Under the pieces are notes generated by a model. The model made no database searches. It was given only the letters and a program-made list of their open reading frames with translations, and was not told the DNA's origin. A DNA stretch of 43,374 bases from CAZJHD01 sp964545855 (GTDB taxonomy: Bacteria > Planctomycetota > UBA1135 > JACQFD01). Each line of letters opens with the position of its first letter. The first letter of the stretch is position 1. Where the stretch lies: positions 1 to 43,374 of the forward strand of contig CAZJHD010000036.1 in NCBI GenBank assembly GCA_964545855.1, given 5' to 3'. This document shows, in pieces, positions 32,736 to 40,177 of the stretch. The position numbers were made by a program, and so were the translations under genes.

Positions 32736-34243
32736 TCGCGGCGTCGATGCGACAGGCGCAGTCGCTGGCGGGGATCCACTCTGGCCTCGAATTCGCCGCG
32801 AGTGTGCATGCCTGGGTGCTCTTCATGTGCGTCATCCTCAGCCGGCCCTGGTGGCCCGGTTGGATCCGCGCGATCCGGGTCCGAAGCACGCGTGGCGCCT
32901 TGCGTGCAGCCGCCAAGCGCGTGGATGTCCGTCTCTACGAGACGAGGGACGGCCTCACGATTCGCGGCGTCGCCCCGGAGACATCGAATTGCCGTCTCGA
33001 GTTTCGCATCGCTTCGCTGTCGGGCGCCAAGGCCAAGAGGGTGGTGATCGAGGCGGCTCCGTTCGAGCGCCAAGGAAAGGTCCTTCCCGGACATCTGTTC
33101 CTCGACGGCACCGACGTGCGTCTCGCGCTCGAGCGCACGGGACTGGAGTCGCGCCCCGACCTCAGGGACCTCTCCGCCGCCCTCGCGCTCCTCGACGCGG
33201 CGGCACTGCTCGATCTTCGCCAAACGACGGGGAAGCTGCGGATCGAGCGCGGCGCCGTGAGTTTCGAATTCGAAAGCAATGCGCGCCGGGTCGATGCGCT
33301 GGCGCGGGCGATGCGCCTGGCGATGGCGCTCGCGCGATGCCTGGCGGTGGACGCCGCAGAGGCTCCGTCACTCCTCGCGGAGGCAGCCCAACGGGACTCG
33401 CGACGAGAGGTACGCCTCCACTGCCTCGAAGCTCTCGTCCGACGACATCGAGAGGTGCCTGCCACCCTCCAGACACTGCGCGGCGCACTCGGCCATCCGG
33501 ACGCGGAGACGCGTCTCGCGGCCGCGCGAGCGATCGGCGCGGAGGGGACGCCGGTGCTCCGAGCGCTCGCCGCAGGGCCCGGCATCGACCCGGAGGTCCG
33601 CGTTTCCGCGATCGAGTTTCTCGCGACGGAGCGGGCCGACGAGGAAGTGTCCCGGATCGTCGCGGAGATCCTCCGCGGGGAGCTTCCCGGAGCAGCCTGG
33701 CAGCGCCTCGTCGAGACCGTCGCGCGCCGTCGCATCCAGGCAGCTGCCCCTGCGCTCGTCGAGGCGCTGGCATCTGGATCGGACGAGAAGGTTCGGGCGG
33801 CCGCAGGCGCCCTCGGTCTCCTCCGCGACGCTTCGGCGGTGCCGCAGCTGCTCCGCCTCCTGCGTGGCTCCTCGGACGAGGTTCGGCTCGCGTCCCTCAC
33901 GGCTCTGCGGCGGACCGCCGACGTTTCCGCCGTCGCGCCCCTTCTCCGGTTCGCCGATGCGCCGACGACGCCGCGCCGGCTCGCGACGGCCGCGCGCGAG
34001 GCCGTCGCCGCGATCCAGTCGCGCATCGAGGGAGCCGAGGCGGGGCAGCTCTCCGTCGCGCACGCGCCTGACCCCGCAGGCGCGCTGAGCGAGATCGTCG
34101 AGGGTAGTCTCTCGCTCCCGCGCCGCGAGCCCGAGACGGGAGCGCGGAGCGAGGATCCGCTGTCCCTGCCCATCGCCGAGCCGCCGTCCCCCGAGGAGAA
34201 TCGCCGCATCGGCGGGACGCCGCCCTCGCGCGAGCGCGCCTGA
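32732..34243 (+). CDS. Membrane-anchored HEAT-repeat protein, array copy 7 (signature-lacking)
   Basis: 503 residues, the longest copy. The hydrophobic segment VHAWVLFMCVILSRPWWPGWI (about 25-45) lies further from the start than in its relatives and is followed by RAIRVRSTR. The N-terminal domain has no GDxxFD signature (PGHLFLDGTDVRLALE at that point). HEAT units: LGHPDAETRLAAARAIGAEGTPVLRALA, GSDEKVRAAAGALGLLRDASAVPQLLRLL, SSDEVRLASLTALRRTADVSAVAPLLRFA. The tail AVAAIQSRIEGAEAG gives GQLS and GALS at 12, then GSLS after only 8, and an extra DPLS farther on; this is the only copy whose second spacing differs. The end is acidic (PPSPEENRR). Confidence 0.85.
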   Translation: MIAASMRQAQSLAGIHSGLEFAASVHAWVLFMCVILSRPWWPGWIRAIRVRSTRGALRAAAKRVDVRLYETRDGLTIRGVAPETSNCRLEFRIASLSGAKAKRVVIEAAPFERQGKVLPGHLFLDGTDVRLALERTGLESRPDLRDLSAALALLDAAALLDLRQTTGKLRIERGAVSFEFESNARRVDALARAMRLAMALARCLAVDAAEAPSLLAEAAQRDSRREVRLHCLEALVRRHREVPATLQTLRGALGHPDAETRLAAARAIGAEGTPVLRALAAGPGIDPEVRVSAIEFLATERADEEVSRIVAEILRGELPGAAWQRLVETVARRRIQAAAPALVEALASGSDEKVRAAAGALGLLRDASAVPQLLRLLRGSSDEVRLASLTALRRTADVSAVAPLLRFADAPTTPRRLATAAREAVAAIQSRIEGAEAGQLSVAHAPDPAGALSEIVEGSLSLPRREPETGARSEDPLSLPIAEPPSPEENRRIGGTPPSRERA

Positions 34244-34307
34244 TCGAGCAGTCGGGACGCGACCCAGCGAGGCGGATTCCGACTCGATCACGAGAGATCC
34301 CCGATCC

Positions 34308-35711
34308 ATGGACCCCCTCCTCCTCGCCGCGCTCGGCGGAGTCGGCCTCCTGCTGGCGCTCTACGAGGCGAGCCGCCCTCGGCCGCGGGCATGGACCGCG
34401 CTCGTCGAGCTCGCGCGCTCCTTCGGGCTGCGCCACGGCCCGATGCGCCGCGCCTCGGGGAGCGTTCTCGCGTGGAGCACCGCTGGCTGGACGGTCCACG
34501 TCGAGCAGATCGAGAACGCCGACGCCGACGATCTGCGGAACGTGACGCTGGTCTCGATCCAGCCGTTCGAGGGTGCGGAGGAGTCTCGATTCCCGAACCT
34601 CTCGATCGAGCCCCGTGGGCTCGCCACGCTCGTGGCGGGCGTGCTCGGCGGCGGCGAGACGGCAACGGGGGACGCGCGCTTCGATGCGGCGTTCCGCGTC
34701 CGCGGCACGCTCGAGACGATCCATCTCGCGCTCGTCGAGGACGTGCGCGCCCGGCTTCTCCGCCTGCACGAGGGCGGATCGCTGCGGCTCCGGGCGGGCG
34801 AGCTCCGGGTGGAGCGCATTCCCCTCGTCGAGAGCGCAATGACCCTACGCGCCCTGGTCGACTCTTCGCTCGACGCGATGGAGTCGATCTCCGTCCACGG
34901 CCGCGCGGACGCCGCGCAGCTCGTCCGGAGGCTCCGCGAGGAGACGTCTCCCTCGACACGGCTCCGCCTCTTGAGGCTATTGGTGCAGCGGTTCCCGGGG
35001 GACTCGACGCTCGACGCGGCGCGCGGAGCGCTCGCCGATCCGGACGTCGAGGTGCGAGTCCTCGCGGCATGGATGCTCGGAGCCGAGGGGCACCCGGTGC
35101 TCCGGGAGTGCATCCTCGGAGCCGAGCTGCCGGAGGGGGAGAGGGCGGCCCTCCTGCGCGAGATCGCCCCGTCGACACAGGACGCGGATCTCGCGACCTT
35201 CCTTCGAAACCTCCTCGCGTCGTCTCCCGGCGAGGGCGTCCGCCTCCTCGTTCTCGAAGTCGCCGGCGCTCGCAAGCTCTGGGACGTCCTCTTCGAGGCG
35301 CTCTCCCTCGGGGAGCGCATCGAGCCCCGAGCGGCGGTCGTGCTGGCCGAGGCGCTCGGGACCTCCGGGGACGCGCGCGCCGAGCCGGCGCTGCTGCGCA
35401 TGCTGCGTGAGGGTCCGGTGAACGTGCGCGTGGCCGCGGCGCGGTCCCTCGTCCGCGCCGGCACCGTCGAGTCCGTCGAGGCGCTGCTCCCGCTCGCCGA
35501 AGGCATGATCGTCGACGGCGAACTGCGCCGCGCGGCGCGCGCCGCGCTCTTCGCGATCCGCGCCCGCCTCGGGAGCCCCGATGCCGGGCGGCTCTCCGTC
35601 GCCGACGCGGCCGATCCTCACGGGGGGCTGAGCCCCGCCGAGGACCGAGACGGACGGCTCAGCGACGCTGCGCCGGAGACCGGCGAGAGTCCCGGGAGCC
35701 CCGCCCGATGA
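34308..35711 (+). CDS. Membrane-anchored HEAT-repeat protein, array copy 8
   Basis: 467 residues; ATG 34308 after a 64-base gap. Anchor: PLLLAALGGVGLLLALYE (3-20), then ASRPRPRAW. The N-terminal domain has AWSTAGWTVHVEQI, LSIEPRGLATLVAGVLGGG and the signature GDARFDAAFRVRG (121-133). HEAT units: ALADPDVEVRVLAAWMLGAEGHPVLRECI, VVLAEALGTSGDARAEPALLRML and NVRVAAARSLVRAGTVESVEALLPLA. The tail ALFAIRARLGSPDAG leads to GRLS, GGLS and GRLS at 12 and 10. The stop overlaps copy 9 (ATGA at 35708). Confidence 0.87.
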   Translation: MDPLLLAALGGVGLLLALYEASRPRPRAWTALVELARSFGLRHGPMRRASGSVLAWSTAGWTVHVEQIENADADDLRNVTLVSIQPFEGAEESRFPNLSIEPRGLATLVAGVLGGGETATGDARFDAAFRVRGTLETIHLALVEDVRARLLRLHEGGSLRLRAGELRVERIPLVESAMTLRALVDSSLDAMESISVHGRADAAQLVRRLREETSPSTRLRLLRLLVQRFPGDSTLDAARGALADPDVEVRVLAAWMLGAEGHPVLRECILGAELPEGERAALLREIAPSTQDADLATFLRNLLASSPGEGVRLLVLEVAGARKLWDVLFEALSLGERIEPRAAVVLAEALGTSGDARAEPALLRMLREGPVNVRVAAARSLVRAGTVESVEALLPLAEGMIVDGELRRAARAALFAIRARLGSPDAGRLSVADAADPHGGLSPAEDRDGRLSDAAPETGESPGSPAR

Positions 35712-37177
35712 TCGAGCCCGCGTTCTTCGTGCTCGGCACGATCGCCCTGGGGATCCTCGCGGTCGCGGCCGTCGCGGTCGGCGTGATCGCGGTGCGCCAC
35801 CAAAGCCGCAAGCGGGAGCAGGCGAGCGCCGCCTGGAAGGAGGTCGCGCGGCGGATGGGGCTCGCGCACCGGCCGGGCCGCTTCTTCCGGCCGGAGGCGC
35901 TGCTGGGAACGATCGCGGGGATCGAGATCGAGGTGGACTACGTCGGGCGCGGGACGCCCCAGGCGCCGATCCTCCACTCGCGCGTCCGCGCGAAGCCCGC
36001 GGCCGCGAGCGCCGGGTCGATCCCGAAGGACCTCGCGCTCGAGACCGAGGGGTTCTTCGCCTCGATCGCGAAGGCCCTCGGCGGCGCGGACGTCCGCACG
36101 GGCGACGCCGCCTTCGACGCGGCCGTGCGCGTCCGCGGATCCGAGGAGACGGCGCTCGCTGCGCTCACGCCGGACGCACGGAGGATCGCCGCGCGCTCCC
36201 TCGGGCAGATGGTCCCGGTCGTGAGCGACGGCGGCGTGTCAATCGAGGTGAAGGGTTTCGTCGAGGATCCCGCGCGCCTGATCGCGCTCGTCGACGACGC
36301 GCGCCGCCTCGCGACGGAGCTCGCGCTCGCGCCGGGCGAGGCGCGGGAGCGTCTCGCGTGGAGGGTCCGGTCGGACCCCGACGCCGGCGCGCGCCGGCGC
36401 GCTCTGGAGGCGCTCCTCGCGCTGCAGCCGGCCTGGGCCGAGACGCAGGCGACGGCGCGCCACGCGCTCGTCGACGAGGACGCGGCCGTGCGTCTCGAGG
36501 CCGGCCGGTCGCTCGCAGCCGAGGGTCTGCCGGTGCTGGAGGTGCTCGCGGGCGACGCGGCGGTGCCCGCGGAGGTGCGCGCCGAGTCGCTGCGGATCCT
36601 CGGTGCGGCTGGAGACCGCGACCGCTGCCTGCGCGTCGCCCGCCGGATCCTCGCGATGGAAGCCCCGCCGCCGGTGCTCTCGTTCGTGGCGCAGCTCATT
36701 GGGGCGCAGAAGCTCGCCGAGCTCGCGGAGGCGCTCCGACGGCTCGCCGGGCGGGCGGAGCCCGAGGTGGCGGCCGCCGCCGCGCGCGCCCTCGGCGAGA
36801 TCGGCGACCGTTCGTCGGAGGCGGCGCTGCTGGCGCTCCTCGCGCGGAAGGAGCCCGAGCCGCGGGTCGCCGCGGCGAGTGCGCTCGCGCACGTGGGCAC
36901 GGCGGCGGCCGTGGAGCCGCTCCGCGCGTCGGCGCGCGGCTTCGTCGTCGACGCGGAGCTGCTGCAGACCACGCGCAGCGCGGTGCAGGCGATCCAGGCG
37001 CGTCTCGGCAATCCCGACGCGGGCCGCCTCTCGGTGTCGGAGCCGCCGAAGGACGCAGGGGGCCTCGCGCTCGCGGCCGACGTCGAGGGATTCCTCTCGA
37101 CGCCCATCGAGCCGCCGAAGGAGCGCGAGGACGAAGGACGCGCGGACGGCGATCTCGACCGTTCGCGGACGCGGTGA
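35708..37177 (+). CDS. Membrane-anchored HEAT-repeat protein, array copy 9
   Basis: 489 residues. Anchor: FFVLGTIALGILAVAAVAVGVIAV (6-29) followed by RHQSRKRE, the clearest positive-inside signal in the array. The N-terminal domain has GTIAGIEIEVDYVG, GSIPKDLALETEG and the signature GDAAFDAAVRVRG (132-144). HEAT units: LVDEDAAVRLEAGRSLAAEGLPVLEVLA, EVAAAAARALGEIGDRSSEAALLALLA and EPRVAAASALAHVGTAAAVEPLRASA. The tail AVQAIQARLGNPDAG leads to GRLS, GGLA and GFLS at 12 and 10, then TPIEPPKEREDEGRADGD. It is very GC-rich with strong third-position GC. Confidence 0.88.
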   Translation: MIEPAFFVLGTIALGILAVAAVAVGVIAVRHQSRKREQASAAWKEVARRMGLAHRPGRFFRPEALLGTIAGIEIEVDYVGRGTPQAPILHSRVRAKPAAASAGSIPKDLALETEGFFASIAKALGGADVRTGDAAFDAAVRVRGSEETALAALTPDARRIAARSLGQMVPVVSDGGVSIEVKGFVEDPARLIALVDDARRLATELALAPGEARERLAWRVRSDPDAGARRRALEALLALQPAWAETQATARHALVDEDAAVRLEAGRSLAAEGLPVLEVLAGDAAVPAEVRAESLRILGAAGDRDRCLRVARRILAMEAPPPVLSFVAQLIGAQKLAELAEALRRLAGRAEPEVAAAAARALGEIGDRSSEAALLALLARKEPEPRVAAASALAHVGTAAAVEPLRASARGFVVDAELLQTTRSAVQAIQARLGNPDAGRLSVSEPPKDAGGLALAADVEGFLSTPIEPPKEREDEGRADGDLDRSRTR

Positions 37178-37198
37178 GGATCGGGAGGGATCCGCGCC

Positions 37199-38629
37199 AT
37201 GGAGCTCCTCCTCGCCGCCGTCGCCGTGGGCCTACCGCTCCTCGTCGCCGTCATCGTGTCGACGCAGGCGAGGAGCGCGCCGCCGTCGCCGCGGCGCGGC
37301 ACGCCGGCGAGCCGTCGCGCGATCCTGCGGAGGATCCGCGAGCGCCTGCGCGAGATCCCGAAGCCCCGGGGGCGCGTCTTCACGAGCTCGATGAGCGGCG
37401 TGCGGGTGCGCACGCGGACGGTGCGCGACGCGGGCGGCGGCACGAACGCCTGCTGGGTCCTCGCCGTGGCGGCGGGGGCGGAACGGCGGCGCATCCCGCG
37501 CTCCCTCGTGCTGCGCGCGGAGCCGGCGCTCGCCGGCGTCACGCGCATCCTCGCGCGCGACGAGATCGTGACGGGAGACGACGCGTTCGACCGCGCCGTC
37601 TCCGTGCGCGGCTCGACGGCGGAGGCGTTGGCGGCGCTGAGCCGTCCGGCGCGCTTGGCCCTGCGGGGTCTCCTGCAGCGGGGCTCTCTCGACGTACGCG
37701 ACGGGCGCGTGGAGATGCGTCTGCGGCTCGGCGGCGACGAGCCGGAGTCCGACCGCTTCGTCGCGCGGCGGGCGGCCGCCCTCGTGGCAGCGCTCGCGCT
37801 GGCTCCGGGGGAGGTTCCCGCGCGGCTCGCGCGGAACGCGCTCTCGGACCGTGTGCCGGGCGTGCGGCTGCGGAGCCTGGAGATCCTGCAGCGCACGATG
37901 GCGGGCGACCCGGAGCAGGTGCGCGCGACGCGGGGCGCCCTCGGCGACGCCGACGCCGGCGTGCGTCTCGCGGCGGCGCGGTTCGCCGGCGACGAGGGCA
38001 TCGCGGCGCTCCGGGGTCTCGTCGAGGAGGAGAGCGCGGAGCCGGCCGTCCGGCGCGAGGCGCTCGTCGTCCTCGAGCTCCTGCAGCCCGCCGAGCGCGC
38101 CGTCGAGGCGCTGGCGGCGCTCCGGCCGGACGCGATCGCGTCGGCCGAGGTGCGGCACGCGTTCCTCACGGCCGTCGGTCGCCTGCGCGTCGCGACGCAC
38201 CGGCCGTGGATCGAGAGTCTCCTCGACGATCGCGACGTGCCGACGGCCTGCGCCGCCGCCGCGGCCCTCGGCGATCTCGGCGACGTGGTGGTGGAGCCGG
38301 CGCTCCTCCGCGCGCTGGGCCGCGTCTCGCCCGACGTGAAGGCCGCCGCGGCGCGATCCCTCGCGCGCGTCGGCACGGTCGCCGCCGTGGAGCCGCTCCT
38401 TCGGTTCGCGAAGGACGTCTGGGCCGATCCGCCGCTCCGGGAGGCGGCGCAGGACGCCGTCGCCGCGATCCAGGCGCGCCTCGACGGTGCGGAGGCCGGC
38501 GGCCTCACGCTCGCCGACGCGCCGGACGCGCGCGGAGCGCTGAGCGTGCCCGACGCGCGCGCGGGCGGGCTGTCTCCCGCGCAGGACGATGTACCCGCGG
38601 AGCGGGCACCCCGGAGCTCGAACTCGTGA
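37199..38629 (+). CDS. Membrane-anchored HEAT-repeat protein, array copy 10
   Basis: 476 residues; a good GGGAGGG lies 10-16 bases upstream of ATG 37199. Anchor: LLLAAVAVGLPLLVAVIVST (3-22), then basic QARSAPPSPRRGTPASRR. The N-terminal domain has MSGVRVRTRTV, RRIPRSLVLRAEP and the signature GDDAFDRAVSVRG (126-138). HEAT units: LGDADAGVRLAAARFAGDEGIAALRGLV, AAAALGDLGDVVVEPALLRALG and DVKAAAARSLARVGTVAAVEPLLRFA. The tail AVAAIQARLDGAEAG leads to GGLT, GALS and GGLS at 12 and 10. The stop overlaps copy 11 (GTGA at 38626). Confidence 0.87.
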   Translation: MELLLAAVAVGLPLLVAVIVSTQARSAPPSPRRGTPASRRAILRRIRERLREIPKPRGRVFTSSMSGVRVRTRTVRDAGGGTNACWVLAVAAGAERRRIPRSLVLRAEPALAGVTRILARDEIVTGDDAFDRAVSVRGSTAEALAALSRPARLALRGLLQRGSLDVRDGRVEMRLRLGGDEPESDRFVARRAAALVAALALAPGEVPARLARNALSDRVPGVRLRSLEILQRTMAGDPEQVRATRGALGDADAGVRLAAARFAGDEGIAALRGLVEEESAEPAVRREALVVLELLQPAERAVEALAALRPDAIASAEVRHAFLTAVGRLRVATHRPWIESLLDDRDVPTACAAAAALGDLGDVVVEPALLRALGRVSPDVKAAAARSLARVGTVAAVEPLLRFAKDVWADPPLREAAQDAVAAIQARLDGAEAGGLTLADAPDARGALSVPDARAGGLSPAQDDVPAERAPRSSNS

Positions 38630-40062
38630 TTCCCGCGATCGTCCTCGCGCTGGTCTTCGGCGTCGCTGCGATGGGAATCCTCGGTGGCGTTCTTCGCGGA
38701 GGTCGCGTGCGCGCCGCATGGCGCGCCCTGGCGGAGCGCCGCGGCTGGACCCACACGAGCGGAGGTCTCCTCCTGGGAGACGTTCTCGACGGGCCCGCCG
38801 GTGAGATCCAGATCGAGGCGAGGACCGCGCTGCGCTCCGTCGGCGACTCCGTCCGCGCGTGCACGCGCATCACGGCCCGACCCCGACAGGGAACTCGTCG
38901 CATTCCTCCCTACCTGGATCTGGAGCGCGAAGGCTTCGGAGCGACCCTCGCGCTCGCCTTCGGCAGATACGATTTCTCGATCGGAGACCGGCCCTTCGAC
39001 GATGAGGTCCACGTGCGGGGCGACGAAGTGACGGCGCTCGCGGCGCTCGGCGCCGACGAGCGCGATCGCTACCTGGACCTGGCGCAGCAGGGAGTCGCCG
39101 TCGTGCGCGGCGGAGCCGTGACCCTCGAAGTGAAGGGCCTCGTCGAGGAGGCCGAGAGGCTGGAGCAGCTCGTCGACCGGTGCGCGCGGCTCGCATCGGG
39201 GCTTGCATTCGTCGAGGAGGAGATCCCCGGTCGCCTGGCGTCGCAAGTCGAGGACCCGCGGTCGCCGCACGGAGTGCGCGCACGGAGCTTTGCCCTGCTC
39301 AATGCGCGCTTTCCGGGAACGCCGGAGGAGCAGCGGGCAGCGCGATCCCTCCTCCGCGATCCGGATTCGACGCTCCGAATCGCGGGGGCGCGCGCGCTCG
39401 GCCGAGACGACGATGCGGCGCTCGTACTCCAGCGAATCGCCGAGGAGAACGACGGAGAGGAAGCCGGACGAGCAGTCGAGGCGCTCGCGTGCGCCGCGCC
39501 CAGAGATCGTGTCGCCGCGGTCGTGCAGAGGATTCTCGCAGCTGATTGGGTGTCGCCGCGCATCGTCGCGTCCGCCCGCGTGGCGGAGCAGCTGCGGCTC
39601 GTCGAGGCTCGCGACGAACTGCTCCGCTTGGCGCGCACGGCCGACGAGACGGCGGCCGCGGCCTCCGTGCGCGCGCTCACGGCGATCGGCGGCGAGGGTG
39701 TCGAGTCGGAGCTGATCCGGCTCGTTGGCGAAGGGGCACCGCTCCCGCGTGCGGAATCCGTGCGTGGGCTCGAACGCATCGGAACGGTCGCCGCGGTGGA
39801 GCCGCTGCTGCTCCTGCGCAGCGTCGATGGAGCGTTGCTGCGCGCCGCGCGGGCAGCCGTCCAGCGGATCCAGGCCCGTCTCGGAGACGCCGAGGCAGGA
39901 CGGCTCTCGGTCTCGGAGACGACGGAGCCGAGCGGTCGGTTGAGCCTCCCTGCGGGAACTGACGGAGCGCTCACCCTGCCGGACGACGCGCCGCCGATCG
40001 CCCCCGAGGTCTCCGCCTGCGACGCCGATCCCGAGCGGCCGCAGCGCGGGCGGACGCAGTGA
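38626..40062 (+). CDS. Membrane-anchored HEAT-repeat protein, array copy 11
   Basis: 478 residues from a GTG overlapping the previous stop. Anchor: IPAIVLALVFGVAAMGILGGVL (2-23), then RGGRVRAAWR. The N-terminal domain keeps RRIPPYLDLEREG and the signature GDRPFDDEVHVRG (120-132). HEAT units: LLRDPDSTLRIAGARALGRDDDAALVLQRIA, TADETAAAASVRALTAIGGEGVESELIRLV, and RAESVRGLERIGTVAAVEPLLLLR. The tail AVQRIQARLGDAEAG leads to GRLS, GRLS and GALT at 12 and 10, then PDDAPPIAPEVS. The last 140 bases are about 93% identical to the end of copy 12. Confidence 0.87.
   Translation: MIPAIVLALVFGVAAMGILGGVLRGGRVRAAWRALAERRGWTHTSGGLLLGDVLDGPAGEIQIEARTALRSVGDSVRACTRITARPRQGTRRIPPYLDLEREGFGATLALAFGRYDFSIGDRPFDDEVHVRGDEVTALAALGADERDRYLDLAQQGVAVVRGGAVTLEVKGLVEEAERLEQLVDRCARLASGLAFVEEEIPGRLASQVEDPRSPHGVRARSFALLNARFPGTPEEQRAARSLLRDPDSTLRIAGARALGRDDDAALVLQRIAEENDGEEAGRAVEALACAAPRDRVAAVVQRILAADWVSPRIVASARVAEQLRLVEARDELLRLARTADETAAAASVRALTAIGGEGVESELIRLVGEGAPLPRAESVRGLERIGTVAAVEPLLLLRSVDGALLRAARAAVQRIQARLGDAEAGRLSVSETTEPSGRLSLPAGTDGALTLPDDAPPIAPEVSACDADPERPQRGRTQ
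39923..40062 (+). repeat. 140-bp near-identical gene ends (copy 11 with 41523-41662 of copy 12)
   Basis: By eye 39923-40062 and 41523-41662 differ at about ten of 140 positions, with a constant offset of 1600 bases and no gaps, through the stop codon. The first 92 bases differ at only three. The coding regions before them are far more diverged, so this is recent duplication of the end or gene conversion. Confidence 0.85.
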
Positions 40063-40177
40063 TACTCCGGCGCCCCTCGCATCGGAGAGTGGTCCTCAGG
40101 ACCGGCGACGCTCGATCGCTTCGGCCGATCTCCGCGCGGAGGACCGGACCTGCGCGCACCGCTGGCGGGCGCCCGGC
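40063..40177. other. 115-bp gap before array copy 12 with two perfect palindromes
   Basis: This is the longest non-coding gap inside the array. It contains GGTCCTCAGGACC (40091-40103, 6+1+6) and CTCCGCGCGGAG (40130-40141), either of which could form an RNA hairpin or protein-binding site. No gene is seen. If copy 12 has its own promoter it should be here, but no -10/-35 pair is convincing. Confidence 0.4.

Noticed and set aside
35938..39270. A 1110-residue minus-strand open frame across array copies 9-11.
   Set aside because: Its composition is Arg/Ser/Ala-rich without motifs, as expected for the antisense of GC-rich genes; the plus-strand genes have clear HEAT and tail motifs.
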